Shown here piece by piece: positions 12,210-24,629 of a stretch of 64,000 nucleotides of DNA (position 1 is the first letter of the stretch; each line of letters starts with the position of its first letter). The notes beneath the pieces are model-generated. The model saw nothing but the letters and a program-made list of their open reading frames with translations. It was not told the DNA's origin and searched no databases. The translations under genes were made by a program, and so were the position numbers. Location of the stretch: the NCBI RefSeq assembly GCF_030272615.1, contig NC_081414.1, positions 770,727,653 to 770,791,652 on the forward strand, written 5' to 3'. The DNA comes from Cryptomeria japonica. Its lineage: Eukaryota > Streptophyta > Pinopsida > Cupressales > Cupressaceae.

Positions 12210-13695
12210 TGTTGGCATATGTGTAGAGTTTGATGACATAATGGGATTGTATGTTGGCATTGATGTCAATATGCTGAAGTATGAACCAGTATATTGAAGT
12301 AAGCAAATTGGCAAGTGAACCGGTATGATGGTATGAACTGGTATATGCAAAAAGTGAACCGCTATGTTGGAGTGTGAACCAGTATATGCAAAGTTGTGAA
12401 CCGATATATGCAAAGTTTGTATCGCGGTTTCATTTGATATGACTATCGGTTGGTAGTCTCAGCTTCAGGGTTTTCGGTTGGTGCATTCCAAGTCTATGAG
12501 ATTCAACCAACGACATCCTGTGATGAGTTAGCATTAAAATGAAGATTAGATCATGTTACCACGTCAGCCTTGTGCGCATGATGAATCTCCTTGACGATAT
12601 TGCATGAAGAAGATTGATTATATCTACCTCAGAAATGTGCAAAATCTTAGTAAATGGTGGAGAATGCGTGATGGGTTATCAACTTCCAGAACCAGTGAAG
12701 TACGGACAATGGAGAACGTCTTGAGATTTGTTCAAGATTGCTTTACCCTATGAAATGTGTTTAAATGGCTAGGATTGGACCTACTATATTGTTAACCTAG
12801 ATGCTTAGGGTTTTAGGTTTTGGCCATTGACCTAATTGTTGTCTATAAGGTTGATGATGATTTTCATTTGAAGTTGTTGGCAAATGAATGTATCTGAGGT
12901 GATTATTGCCAGACCAAAGGAGTAAGCATAGATTTGCAGAGTGTGATTGCAAAGGAAAAGGAACTGAAGTGGATCTGCCTTGGCATTGATTGCTGTTATC
13001 AAATCAGTGTATTACCTATTGACTTCTAACCATTTCAGCAGTTGGAAAATCCCTTTATTGGGTAGCTTTAAGAGGCTATTTGTAAATCCTTTAACAAGGT
13101 GACTCAAAATCATTGAATTCTTCAAATCCTCTCGCAAGGTAACCTTTAATAGGGTTTTAACCTCTAACCGGGTATTTAGCCATCCCTTAACTAGGTGATT
13201 CCTAGCAGGATTAGTTCCTAGTAGAACCTGTTGTAAAGTATTTAACTGGACTAGGCTCCTAATAGAGTGAACTTCAGAAGAGTTCCAGAACAACTTGTGG
13301 GAATTCATCCCCACCGTGGTTTTTCCCAGTTGGGTTTCCATGTGAAAAAACAATGTGTTATGTGTGATGCTTTTTCATGTGATGTTTTAGTGTTTTCTAT
13401 TAAGCGGTAATGCAAGTTGACCCAATGGTCATTGTATTTCTGATATATTACTTGCTTAAGCATATGGGTGAAGTTGAGATGAGATGTTAGGACTAGAGAA
13501 GATCTAGATGTTACCAGTTTATGTCTTTTACAATCATACTGTGTTTTACCGGTAGTGCCTTGATTTAGATTGGTGATATTGTTTACCAGTTAGTGCAATC
13601 TTTGTAGTTTAAGTTGTTTAAGGAATTTTTATCTATACTGATTCACCCCCCCTCTCAATATCTATTGGGTATTTATTGTTCATCATTATTCATCA
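12210..13695 (+). repeat. Element C 5' LTR
   Basis: Starts TGTTGGCATATGTG and ends ..TTCATCA directly before the PBS (1486 bp). The H LTRs, on the other strand, have matching ends. It carries the shared plant copia motif CCACCGTGGTTTTTCCC at 13311-13327. The minus-strand ORFs 12144-12413 and 13012-13353 are not genes. Confidence 0.9.
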
Positions 13696-13697
13696 AT

Positions 13698-13709
13698 TGG
13701 TATTAGAGC
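13698..13709 (+). promoter_or_regulatory. Element C primer-binding site
   Basis: TGGTATTAGAGC, one base off the usual initiator-Met tRNA complement (C to T at position 7). It starts two bases after the LTR. Confidence 0.85.
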
Positions 13710-13766
13710 ATCCTCCAGGTCCTCTATGTTATAAGCTTAACCACTTGAGGAAAAGATCGTATTTTA

Positions 13767-14640
13767 ATGCTGAAGAGGGAAGGTCCTAAGTTCAACAGAG
13801 ATAACCTTAAGATATGGAAGGACAGAGTGAAGATCTACATTAAAACCATGGGTGCTCAACACTGGAACTATGCTGCGAATACTTATGTTGTCCCTACTGG
13901 TACTCTCACCTATGATCAAAGAAGAGAAATTCAGGAGAATGGGCAAGTCATGGAAGCTCTTATCAGCAGTCTATCTGATATTGAGTTTATAGATGTTCAA
14001 GAAAAAGACAATCCCAAATATGTATGGGATACTCTAGGGACTATCTATGGCGGTGATGAGCAAGTGAAGCAAGCTAAGGAAGAAAACCTTAGGGGAAAAT
14101 TTGAAGACATGTGGATGGTTGAAGGAGAGACCATTCAACAATATGGGATAAGAATTAAAAATGTTGTAGGAGACATCAAGAGTGCAGGAGGTACAATGGA
14201 TGATTCCACCATTGTTAGCAAAGTTTTGAGATCCCTATTACCGGTCTATGCAATAAGGGTTGCCGCTATTCAGAAGTTGAGATCTATTGACAAGACAAAG
14301 GTATCCCTTGACTCCATCATTGCTAAGTTGACTGCATATGAGCTAAAAATTTATGATGGCAGTTTTCAAAAGACTGAATCAGCCTTCAGAGCATCTGCTG
14401 CACTATCTAGAAAGGGAATAGATGTTGGTACGAGTTGTGAACTCAGACAAAGAAGGGATATGGATGATAAGGAGATCTTGATGGAGTTTGAAGCTCTTCT
14501 TGCCAAGAGACTTCCTAAGGGAACTGGAAAATGCAGAGGTAAGATCTCGTTGAAATGTTTTTCTTGCGATAGGATAGGATAGATTGTTGTCAACTATCCC
14601 AACAATGATAATAAGGACAAATCAAAGAAGTTTAAAAATT
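13767..14640 (+). pseudogene. Element C gag
   Basis: ATG at 13767 (MLKREGPKFNRDNLKIWKD) opens a 271-residue UBN2-type copia gag with DVQEKDNPKYVWDTL and EENLRGKFEDMW. The zinc knuckle at 14556-14597 reads C..C then a stop (TAG) where H should be, and Tyr where the last Cys should be. The relative in H has the same CCHY end, so the Tyr is older than the stop. Gag would bind and package the RNA. Confidence 0.88.
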
Positions 14641-15544
14641 TCAAAGGAGGAAGTAGGAGAAATTGTCTTGTTGCAGTCGATGAAGGTGTCACTGATGATG
14701 AGTCAGAAGATGAAGAAAGTGAAGACATAGTGTTTGTAGTCCTTAAAGAAGATGTGTCAGACAAGAAGGCTCTTGTCTCCCACTTTGATAATTCTAATGA
14801 GTGGATTATTTATAGTGGATGTTCTCACCACATGAATGGTGACTGGAGAAAGTTTCTGTCTCTGGAAGAGTACGATGGAGGTGTAGTCCGATTTGGTAAT
14901 GATGCACCATGTATGGTAAAAGGCAAAGGGTCCATCTCTCTAAATGGAAAAAGAAGTGCTGATAATGTGTATTGGGTAGAAGGTCTCAGGCACAACCTTT
15001 TGAGTGTTGCCTAGCTGAATGATCAAGGACTCACTCTGGAATTCAAAGATGGAGTGTGCAAAATAAAAGGAAAGAGTGGTGAACTGATGGCCACCGATAT
15101 GTAGACTAAAGGTAACTTATTTTAGTTAAATACAAATATCAATCAATGTCTAATGGCTAATTTTGATAACAGTTGGATATGGCATAGGAGACTCTGCCAT
15201 GTAAATTTTGATAATATTTTCAAGGCAGTTAGAGGATTGCTTGTGTTGAACAAACCGGAGAATCCTTTGTGCAGAGAATGTCAACTGGGGAAAATGCCTT
15301 CCTCAACTTTCAAAGGTAAATCTTTCACAGCAGATAATTTACTTGATCTTGTGCACATTGATTTGTGTGGTCCTATGAAAACTAGGAGTGTTTAGGGAGA
15401 TAGGTACTTTATGATTCTTACTGATGATTGCTCAAGAATGATGTGGGTCACATTCTTAAAAGACAAGTTTGAAGCTTTTGGAAAGTTTAAAGCCTTTAGA
15501 CCACTAGTTGAAAACGAAAGCGGTAAGAGGATTAAATACCTTAG
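14640..15544 (+). pseudogene. Element C protease and integrase N-terminus
   Basis: The protease motif at 14805-14830 reads YSGCSHHM; in F it is DSGCSHHM, so the catalytic Asp codon is now Tyr (14811-14813). The conserved FGNDAPCMVKGKGSI follows. The GAG-pre-integrase domain (WIWHRRLCHVNFDNI then CRECQLGKM) at 15153-15395 has its H-H-C-C zinc ligands. The integrase core starts DLVHIDLCGPM. Stops occur near 15013, 15103, 15123 and 15394. Sequence breaks at 15544, the D insertion site. Confidence 0.88.
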
Positions 15545-17131
15545 TGGTGCAGGAGAACCCTTATAAGGTCTTCCTCCATTTGATTTTGTTGGGATTTTGC
15601 TTCTTTAAGAAGCCATGTAAATGTAATAAGAGCCAAGAGCTCATTGGTCTTGTTTAGGTCCTAGTTTAGGTCCTAGGTTCACAAGTCTAGGTTGAGTTTT
15701 CTTTTGGAGTAGAGGGTATGTGTGCCCATTGATGAGTTTGGGGTCCTTTTAGCATGGTTGTGTTCATAGGATAGCCCAATATAGGCCTAAAAGTCAAGAA
15801 AAACAACATTGTAAAAGTTCCTCAAAAGTTGCATGACAACTTTTCAAAGTTGTCGTGCAACTTTTCCACCTAATAGGTCATAACCTTAGCTTGGCATGGA
15901 GAACCCTAACCTTGGTACACAAAATAAGACAAAGACATTATATACTATTCCAAACCCTAAAATGAGGGGTTGGATGTCAGATTGTACAGCCAAAGGACAA
16001 AGACCTTGACAGTGACTGTGTTTTTTTAGTTGCCAGTCGACACAAATGGAGAAATGAAGGATTGTTAATGGATTGTTCTGGAACTTAAATTGTATTGGGA
16101 GTCTTGTTTAGTGTTGACACATTCATTTTGAGCACTTAGATTAAGTTTTTTTTCCAAGTTTTGGTGTGTTTGTAAATACTTTACAAATTTCTTCTTTACT
16201 ATCTAGTTTTGGAATGTTTTATGTAAATGGGTTGACAACTCCTATCCTCATTGTGGAAACACCCTAAAATCATTGGGAATAGGAGTGTAGACATTTTATA
16301 GTATCTCAGAGGAAGTAGGGCCCTTGAAGATGCAGGAAATCCTTTCAAAGAGCCACTCCTAGGCAAGACTAGACTGTGCCCGGCTAGGAAGGGTTAAGGA
16401 TGCAGAGGTCCGTGAGAGCAAGGAAGGACAAGAAGGGAGGAAACCTTTGGAGGAGTTGTAGAGGGATGTGTGGATCACCATTGGTGAGAAGGAGGAGCTT
16501 CAACCAATCTAGCAAAGGTGGTGAAGATAGCAAACCATCACTGTGACCCTAGCAGGCCTAAAAACCCTCATAAAAACCCTAAAAAAACCCCTAAATTCAC
16601 CTAGGGTAGTGTACGGACACTTGGAGGCCCAAAACTAGGAAAATATTTGAGCCTTTGCCAAATTAATGGTAGTCCCTTTGGGAAGTTTCACAATTTTGGG
16701 CATCATTTGCAAGAGGGAGCCCTAAAAGTCTGGAATGGAGGCCTAATTGGGCACATTCCTTGTAGCCCTATTTTGTAGGAAAGAAGAAAAATAGTGAGAT
16801 CGGTAACAAATAGGAAGGTCAAAACATCTTGGGGTCATGTGAATGGATGGAGAACTATGTAAAAGACCTATCCTATCCTTGCTAGGACCTGAGAAGGTGT
16901 AGGAAGAGATAAACCCTTATTAGCCTATGTGAGGGTTTTTGAAGCTTGTGAGTAGGTTAGACCTTACGAGAAGCATCACATGTTGTTGGTGGGTGGACTG
17001 GGAAAGGTCAAGGGCTTCCATAAGCAAGGGAAGTCCTAGAGACCCTAGGGTGTGGTTGGAACACCTGGTGATCCAAGGAGAGGATCAAAGAGCATAGACT
17101 AGGCTAGTCTATCTCATACCCATTCCCATCA
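15545..17131 (+). repeat. Element D 5' LTR
   Basis: From TGGTGCAGGAGAACCC to ..CCCATCA (1587 bp). It contains a 20 bp stem hairpin at 15824-15865 and a TATA-like TTATATAC near 15938, about 75 bp further on. The copy at 21830-23425 differs at scattered sites and small indels, so the insertion is not recent. Confidence 0.95.
15824..15865. promoter_or_regulatory. LTR hairpin upstream of the TATA-like box
   Basis: Left arm 15824-15843 (AAAAGTTGCATGACAACTTT) pairs with right arm 15846-15865 with one mismatch, around a 2-base loop. The 3' LTR copy at 22119-22160 pairs perfectly over all 20 bases. Related LTRs in G have a shorter palindrome at the matching place. It may be a protein-binding or structural promoter element; that role is inferred. 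Confidence 0.6.
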
Positions 17132-17134
17132 GAT

Positions 17135-17146
17135 TGGTATCAGATC
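17135..17146 (+). promoter_or_regulatory. Element D primer-binding site
   Basis: TGGTATCAGATC, three bases after the LTR end. It matches the initiator-Met complement except for one base (GAGC to GATC). Confidence 0.85.
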
Positions 17147-17172
17147 CTAGTTAAAGATTTGGTGGACAATGC

Positions 17173-18400
17173 ATGTCTCTATATTCTGGTGAATTAGTAG
17201 GGGAGAACATAATGGTCACTAATGCAGAGCTAGCTAGGGAGGTAGAAGAACAAAAGGAGAAAAATAGACTCCTTGAAGATGCTATGAGTGAGATAAGGAA
17301 CAAATTGCAAGAAGTGGTTGATCAGAGAGCACAAGAACTCTGGGGTGTGGACACTAGTGACAGAGGCAAGAAAGCTATTGATCTAGATGACATCATACCT
17401 GAACTAGACCCCTTAATCAATAAAGAACCTTTTGTAGAGGCCATCAAGGCTTTGAATACAAAAGCTTTTGAAGGATTGCCACATTTCAGTGGAAGGATGG
17501 ACATTGACACTGTCATGGAATGGATTGAGGGTATGGAGAACCACTTTGAGTGTGAAGGTGTGATAGAAGCTCAAAAGGTTAAGGTTGCCAAATAAAGACT
17601 AAGGGGGGCAGCCTTGACATGGTGGAAGTACTTGAAAGAGGAGAGAATTAGCATGGGAAAGCTACCTATTGTAAATTGGAAGGCCATGGTGAGTAAGATC
17701 AAGGAGAACTACTTGCCAGAGGATTATGAAGTCCAACTTCATAAGAAGAGATAGGGATTGAAGCAAAAAGACCTTGATGTGGCCTCCTACACAAAGGAGT
17801 TTAAAAAGCTTTGTCTTAGATCCAAAGTCCAAGAAGAGGAATCTATCAAGGTGGCTAGGTATCTAAGTGGCCTAAAGTGGAACATCCAAGAGGAGATAAG
17901 CCTATGGACTCCTACCACTATCCAAAAGTGTCATCAACTTGCTGCTAAGGTGGAAGATAGGAACAAAAGGAAGGGAGACTCCAACAACAGGGGTAGAGGT
18001 AGAGGTAGAGATCAAATGAATCACCAAGGTGGTTACCAAAGCAAGGCAAGTGAGCAAAGGAATCAAGGAGTGTCCAAGTTGACTGAGCATAACAATGAAA
18101 CCACTCTTACAAGAGGTCGTTCTCAAGGAAGAGGTGCACAAGGGGGCCCAAATAGGAGTAGAGGTACCGGCAGGGGTAATTCCTACTTTGCAACCATGAA
18201 ATGCTACAATTGTGGTCAATTGGGACACCCAGCCTATAGATGCCCTGACGAGCCTACCTCATCAAATAGTGGAAAGAGGGCTGCTTATGCCCATGAAGAC
18301 ACATCAAGAAGCAAAACACCTAAGGTGGACCAAATTGAATTAGAGATTAGAGAAAATCTGATGTTCAATAGAGTCTTGATAAGACAGCCGGTTAAGGATG
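17173..18400 (+). pseudogene. Element D gag
   Basis: ATG at 17173 (MSLYSGELVGENIM). Residues 20-60 form a charged coiled-coil-like stretch (AREVEEQKEKNRLLED). The gag core includes FEGLPHFSGRMDIDTVMEW and FECEGV. A basic Arg-Gly-rich segment at 17980-18180 precedes a full CCHC knuckle, CYNCGQLGHPAYRC, near 18202-18243. In-frame stops at 17593 (TAA) and 17752 (TAG) break it. It shares one reading frame with the protease and RT downstream. Confidence 0.9.
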
Positions 18401-20300
18401 AACCTAAGCATAGGAGAGCATTGTTTAGGGTGAGATGCAAAATTCTTGGTAAGGTTTGCAAGGTGATAGTTGATTCAGGGTCAACTGATAACATCATATC
18501 AGATGAGGTAGCCAAGAAGTTGAAACTCACAAAGATACCCCACACTAGCCCTTACAAGGTGACATGGTTGTATCAAGGATAGAGTGTGCTCGTCAATGAA
18601 CAGAGTTGGGTAGAGTTCTGTATTGGAGGTTACAAGGATAAGATCCTTTGTGATGTGTTACCCATGGATGCTTGTCATCTATTGCTAGGTAGACCCTAGA
18701 AATTTGATAGGTAGATGATCTATGATGGAGAGGAGAACTCCATTTCCTTCAAGAAGGACAACAAAACCTATAAGATTCAGTCTCTGATAGAGAATGATGA
18801 GGGAACCTCAAGAACACCTAGTGTCTTACTTAATACTGGTAAAGAGTTCTTACACCTACTACATGAAGAGGAGATAGTGGGATGTGCCATCTTTGTGAAG
18901 CCAAAGGAGGAGGAAGATATGTTTCAAATAAAGGTACCTAAGGAGGTAAAACAAATGTTGCAAGAGTATAAAGACATAGTGAGTGATGGAGCACCTGCAA
19001 GACTTCCACCAAGAAGGGCTATAAGTCATCAAATAGACTTTGTTCCTGATGCATCCCTACCCAATAAAATAGCATATAAGCTCACACTTGATCAAAACAA
19101 GGAGGTGGTAAGGCAAGTGCAGGAGTTGTTGGATCAAGGACTGATCAAGAAGAGCATCAGCCCATGTGCAGTCCCAATAGTACTAGCAACAAAGAAGGGA
19201 GGCAAGTGGAGACTTTGCACTGATTCAAGGGCAATCAATAGGATCACCATAAGGTAGAGATTTCCTATTCCTATAATAGAGGATTTGATGGACTGTTTAG
19301 GAGGTGCCATGTATTTTACTAAGTTGGACCTTAAAAGTGGTTATCATCATATTAGGATTAAGGAGGGTGATGAGTGGAAGACTACTTTTAAGACCACAGA
19401 AGGGTTGTAGAAATGGCTTGTGATGCCATTTGGACTTACCAATTCCCCAAGCACCTTCATGAGGTTGATGAATGAGGTGTTGAAGGACTTCACGGGCAGA
19501 TTTGTGGTGGTGTACCTAGATGACATACTCATCTATAGCAGAACCAAAGAGGAGCACCTAGAACATTCGAGGTTAGTCCTAGAGAGGTTGCATGAAGAGA
19601 AGTTGGCAATCAACTTAGAGAAGTGTGACTTTTTGAAGCAAGAGTTAGTCTACTTGGGGTTTGTGGTGTCTAAGGGAACCTTGAAGATGGATCCAAGCAA
19701 AGTGGAGGCAATCTTGAATTGGCCTGCCCCTAAAACAGGGACTGAAGTTAGGAGTTTCCATGGTTTAGCCCAATTCTATAGAAAGTTTGTGAGGAATTTC
19801 AGTGGCATATGTGCACCTGTAATTGACACCATAAAAGGAGGCCTTAAAACTAAGTTCAAATGGATTGAAGAACTTGATGAAGCATTCCAATTATTGAAGC
19901 AAGAAGTAGCCACAAAACCCATCCTACTCTTACCTACTTTTGACAAGCTATTCATATTAGAATGTGATGCAAGTGGAATTGCAGTAGGGGGTGTATTGAG
20001 TCAAGAGGGAAGGCTTGTGGCATTTTTCAGTGAGAAGCTTAATGAGGCAAAGAAGAGGTATTTAGCATATGATCTAGAGTTGTATGCACTAGTTCAGTCT
20101 CTCAAGAAGTGGAGGCATTATCTACTCCCAAAAGAATTTGTGGTGTTCACTGATAACCAGGCTTTGAGTTACATTAACACCCAAGAGAAGCTTAGCAATA
20201 GACATTTGAAGTGGATGGAGTACCTCCAATCCTTTACCTTTACCATCAAGCATAAAAAGGGGCAGCTTAACAAGGTGGTAGATGCTTTAAGCTGGAAGTT
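18401..20300 (+). pseudogene. Element D protease, RT and RNase H
   Basis: Same frame as gag. The protease has an intact-looking VIVDSGSTDNIIS (about 18465-18505). RT has [47 protein letters not shown] and the catalytic YLDDILIYS (about 19513-19540). RNase H has ECDASGIAVGGVL, the Glu of YDLELYAL and FTDNQALSY. Stops lie at 18580, 18697, 18712, 19255 and 19408, all TAG. Two match sites where G still has Gln (CAA) and one where G has Trp (TGG). RNase H itself is open over 19420-20304. Confidence 0.93.
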
Positions 20301-21809
20301 ATGACTGTCCAAGAATTACAATTGCAGAGCATAGGGATAGAAGGTTTCAAGGATCTCTATGAAGAAGATGAGGACTTCTCATCAACCTAAAAGGCTTGCA
20401 AGGAGTTTGAGAATCATGTTCATGGAGAGTATGCAAATTACACTCTTCAAAATGGTCTCTTGTTCAAAGGTAATCAGTTATGTGTGCCTAGAGGATCCAT
20501 GAGAGAAAATCTCATACAAGAGAAACACAACAGAAGTCTAAGTGGACACTTTAGAATCAATAAAACTTTGGATCTAGTACAGAGGTACTACCATTGGCCT
20601 AGGTTGCCAAGGGATGTGAGAAGGTATGTGGAGAAATGTGGTGTGTGTCAAAGGGCAAAAGGAGGATGAAGCAATGCAGGCCTCTATCAGCCATTACCGA
20701 TCCCAAATAGGCCTTGGGAGTGTGTGACCATGGACTTTGTGGTAGGACTCCCCAAGACAAAAATAGGTATGGATAGCATCTATGTGGTGGTAGATAGATT
20801 TTATAAGATGAGCCATTTTATTCCATGTAGAACTACTCATGATACTAGTTATAATGCACATCTCTTCTTTAAGGAGATTGTAAGGATTCATGGACTCCCC
20901 TTAAGTATTGTTTCAGATAGGGATAGCAAGTTCATGGGCCATTTTTGGCAAACCTTATGGAGAAGACTAGGGACTAATTTATCATTTAGCTCAGCTTACC
21001 ATCCACAAACTGATGGTCAAACTGAAGTCATTAACAGGGTGTTAGGCAACTTGTTGAGGTGTCTAACCAAGGAGTATGGGGAGACTTGGGAACTAGTTAT
21101 TCCATAAGCTAAGTATGCCTAAAATGATAGTGTAAATAGGACCACTGGAAGGAGTCCTTTTGAGGTTGTCTATGGCAGACATCCAAGAGGGGTGTGTGAA
21201 CTAAGAGAACTTGGTTCCATGGAGATGAAGAGTGGGCAAGTAGAGGACTTCACTCAAACCATCAAGGAAGTCCAAGAACAGGTCAAGAGAGCCATCCTAG
21301 AGTCTACTCAAAAATTGAAAGCTAAAGTGGATGAAAAAAGGAGAGAGGTTCAATTCAAAGTGGGCGACTATGTGATGGTCCATCTAAGTAAAGCTAGAAT
21401 GCAAAGTGGCAAGCCTACTAAGCTACAAATGAAGAGGGTAGGACCTTGTAGAATTCTGTCTAAAAATGGTGATAGCACCTACAAGGTGGATCTTCCTTTA
21501 GATTTGGCTATATCACCAGTCTTCAATGTTGCTGATCTGATATTATATAAAGGTGAAATATCAGGGCAAATTGAGAATCAAGCCAAGGTGCTGCAAGACT
21601 TGGATGTGAATGCCTTACCTCAAGTAAAGTAGCCCATAGCAGAGGAGATCTTGGAGACAAGGGTGAAGAAGTCTACTAGACACCAAGTCTACATGGAACA
21701 CTTGGTGAAGTGGGCAGGTCAACCTGAGTCTGAAGCCACTTGGGTTGAAGAGGACAGGTTCAAGAAACTTGGTATTGACCAAGCTCTCATCTCTCCCCTA
21801 GTTCCTTAA
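20301..21809 (+). pseudogene. Element D integrase and chromodomain
   Basis: A frameshift near 20300 moves pol to a new frame. The zinc domain at 20530-20660 has H-H-C-C ligands (HNRSLSGHFR, CGVCQRAK). The catalytic core starts MDFVVGLPKT and carries VVDRF, the second Asp in SIVSDRDSKF, and SAYHPQTDGQTEVINR with the Glu. The C-terminal part has VGDYVMVHL and VGPCRILSK. After a TAG at 21630 the chromodomain reads ILETRVKKSTRHQVYMEHLV then KWAG..ESEATWVEEDRF, ending at 21809. Chromodomains can steer integration to marked chromatin. Stops also lie at 20668, 21105 and 21120. Confidence 0.92.
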
Positions 21810-21817
21810 TTATATGC

Positions 21818-21829
21818 AGAGGGGGAGTA
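21818..21829 (+). other. Element D polypurine tract
   Basis: AGAGGGGGAGTA directly before the 3' LTR start TGGTGTAGGAG. Confidence 0.85.
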
Positions 21830-23425
21830 TGGTGTAGGAGAACCCTTATAAGGTCTTCCTCCATTTGATTTTGTTGGGATTTTGCTTCTTTAAGAAGCCA
21901 TGTAAATGTAATAAGAGCCAAGAGCTCATTGGTCTTGTTTAGGTCCTAGTTTAGGTCCTAGGTTCACATGTCTAGGTCGAGTTTTCTTTTGGAGTAGAGG
22001 GTATGTGTGCCCATTGATTATTTTGGGGTCCTTTTAGCATGGTTGTGTCCATAGGATAGCCCAATGTAGGCCTAAAATTCAAGAAAAGCAACATTGCAAA
22101 AGTTGCTCAAAAGTTGCAAAAAGTTGCATGACAACTTTTCAAAGTTGTCATGCAACTTTTCCACCTAATAGGCCATAACCTTAGCTTGGGATGGAGAACC
22201 CTGACCTTGGCACAAAAACCAAGGCAAAGACATTATATACTATTGCGAACCCTAAAATGAGGGGTTGGATGTTAGATTGTACGGCCAAAGGACAAAGACC
22301 TTGACTGTGACTGTGTTTTTTTGGTTGCCAGTGGGCACAAATGGAGCAATGAAGGATTGTTAATGGATTGTTCTGGAACTTAAATTGTATTGTGAGTCTT
22401 TTTTAGTGTTGACACATTCATTTTGAGCACTTAGATTAAGTTTTTTTTCCAATTTTTGGTGTGTTTGTAAATACTTTGCAAATTTCTTCTTTACTGTCCA
22501 GTTTTGGACTGTTTTATGTAAATGGGTTGACAACTCCTATTCGCATTATGGAAACACCATGAAACCATGAATAATAGGGGTGAAGACCCTATAAAATATC
22601 TCAGAGGAAGCAAGGCCCTTGAATATGTAGGAAAGCCTTTCAAAGAGCCACTCCTAGGTGAGACTAGACTGTGCCTGGCTAGGAAGGGTTAAGGTTGCAG
22701 AGGTCCGTGAGAGCAAGGAAGGACAAGAAGGGAGGCACCCTTTGGAAGAGTTGTAGAGGGATTTTTGGAGCACCATTCGTGAGAAGGAGGAGCTTCCACC
22801 AATCCAGACAAGGTGGTCAATATAGAAAACCATCACTGTGACCCTGGCAGGCCTAAAAACCCTCATAAAAACCCTAAAAAAACCCCTAAATTCACCTAGG
22901 GTAGTGTACAGACACTTGGAGGCCCAAAAATAGGAAAATATTGGAGCCTTTGCCAAATGAATGGCAGTCCCTTTGGGAATTTTCACAAGTTTGAGCATCG
23001 TTTGCAGGAGGGATCCTAAAAGTCTGGAATGGAGGCCTAATTAGGCACATTCCTTGTAGCCCTAGTTTGTAGGAAAGAAACAAAATAGTGAGATCGGTAA
23101 CAAATAGGAAGGTCAAAACCTCTTGGGGGCACATGAATGGATGGATAAATATGTCAAAGACCTATCCTATCCTTTCTAGGACCTGAGAAGGTGTAGGAAG
23201 AGATAAACCCTTATTAGCCTATGTGAGGGTTTTTGAAGCTTGTGAGTAGGTGAGACCTTAGGAGAAGCATCAAATGTTGTTGGTGGCTAGATTAGGAAAG
23301 GCCAAGGGGTTCCACAAGAAAGGGAAGTCCTAGAGACCCTAGGGTGCAGTTGGAACACCTGGTGATCCAAGGAGAGGATCAAAGAGCATAGACTAGGCTA
23401 GTCTATCCCATACCCATCCCCATCA
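21830..23425 (+). repeat. Element D 3' LTR
   Basis: Pairs with 15545-17131 and ends ..CCCATCA before TSD cttag. It has the perfect 20 bp hairpin at 22119-22160. Minus-strand ORFs at 22654-23134 are shadows. Confidence 0.95.
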
Positions 23426-24629
23426 CTTAGAACCGACCAAGGAGGTGAGTTCACTTCTGGTGAATTCAATAAGTACTATGAAGAGAATGGCATCAAGAGG
23501 CAACTATCTACCCCCCGAAATCCACACTAGAATGGCCTAGCAGAAAGGAACAACCAGACTATAGTTGAAGCTGCCAGAATGATGTTGATTCAAGGGAAGG
23601 TTGCTCACACTTTTTGGAGAGAAGTGGTGAGCACTGTAGTCTACACTATGAACTGGGTACTCATCAAGAAAGGTAAGGATAAAAATCCTTATGATTATTG
23701 GACTGGTAAGACTCCAGTAGTAAGCTACTTTAGAGTGTTTGGTAGAAAATGTTATATCAAGAGAAGTGAATACTAGAGAAAGTTTGATGTAAAATGTGAC
23801 GAGGGAATATTCCTAGGGTATTCCACCAAGAGAAAAGATCTCAAGTGTTTTAACAATAGGACTCAGAGAATTATTGAAAGTATCAATGTTAGAGTTGATG
23901 AAACCTCTGAGAAACCTCAGGAAACCAGTAGCGAGCGAGCGGTAGATGAATCGGATGTAACCTTCTTGGAATCAGTTGCAAAACAACCAAGTACAAGTAA
24001 CAATGATCCTACACCAGTAGATGTTGATGTAGATGAAGATGAAGATGAGGATGAAGAGGAAAAGGAAGAGGAATCAGTTAAGATCATTCCTAGGTATGTA
24101 AAGCTGCATCATGATCCAAAGCATATCATAGGGGATAAGAATGTAGGAATACTTACAAGAAGAATGGTCAGACAGAATTCTTGCATGATTTTGGAATTTG
24201 AGCCCAAAACATTTAAAGAGGCACACAAAGATGAAGATTGGATTAAGTCTATGGAAGAGGAACTTGACCAAATAGAAAAGAATGGTACATGGTCTTTGGT
24301 ACCAGGACCTGAGCAAAAAAATGTTATTGGCACCAAATGGGTTTTTAGAAACAAGCTGAATGAAGATGACATAGTGGCAAGAAACAAAGAAATATTTGTA
24401 TGTAAGGGATATGCTCAAGAAGAAGGAGAAGAGTATGGAGAAACCTTTTCTCCAGTAGCTAGATTGGAATGAGTTCGAATGCTACTTGCATATGAAGCCT
24501 TCAAGGGATTCAAAGTGTATCAGATGGATGTAAAATCTGCATTCTTGAATGGAATACTTGAAGAAGAAGTATTTAAAGAGCAACCAGATGGGTTTGCCCT
24601 ATTAGAAGACAATGATATGGTGTGTAGCC
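23426..24629 (+). pseudogene. Element C integrase core remainder and RT start
   Basis: Resumes after D with TDQGGEFTSGEF, then NGLAERNNQT (the DDE Glu region) and MNWVLIKKG. An acidic spacer with a Glu/Asp run lies at 24020-24080. RT begins [20 protein letters not shown], then YAQEEGEEYGETFSPVARLE and DVKSAFLNG. It stops matching H's RT at about 24626, before the YVDD catalytic site. Stops at 23530 and 23775 add to the damage. Confidence 0.9.

Larger units (their letters stand above)
15545..23425 (+). mobile_element. Element D: Ty3/gypsy chromovirus
   Basis: A complete 7.9 kb unit inserted in C's integrase gene. It has LTRs of about 1.59 kb, a PBS, a polypurine tract and TSD cttag at 15540-15544 and 23426-23430. 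Removing it with one cttag restores C's integrase frame (KYLR then TDQGGEF). Order is gag, protease, RT, RNase H, integrase, chromodomain. About eleven in-frame stops and one frameshift near 20300 make it non-functional. It is related to G: both share LTR start TGGTG(C/T)AGGAG and gag-pol similarity. Confidence 0.97.
12210..24629 (+). mobile_element. Element C: truncated Ty1/copia
   Basis: Domain order gag, protease, integrase, RT marks Ty1/copia. The 5' LTR is intact, the internal region is interrupted by D at 15545-23425, and the element stops abruptly in RT at about 24629. RNase H and the 3' LTR are missing, so the copy is dead. H (45871-53215) is a longer relative of the same family, with matching LTR ends, gag start and pol. 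The left flank is ccaag at 12205-12209; no matching right duplication survives. Confidence 0.9.

Noticed and set aside
13012-13353. 113-codon minus-strand ORF in C's 5' LTR
   Set aside because: It is antisense within the LTR, and the paired-family LTRs of H do not keep it open.
22654-23134. Minus-strand ORFs in D's 3' LTR
   Set aside because: Not conserved as open frames in the 5' LTR copy and without recognisable motifs.
24109-24418. Minus-strand ORFs over C's RT
   Set aside because: Shadows of the plus-strand RT frame (GTKWVFRNKLNEDD), which has clear family motifs.
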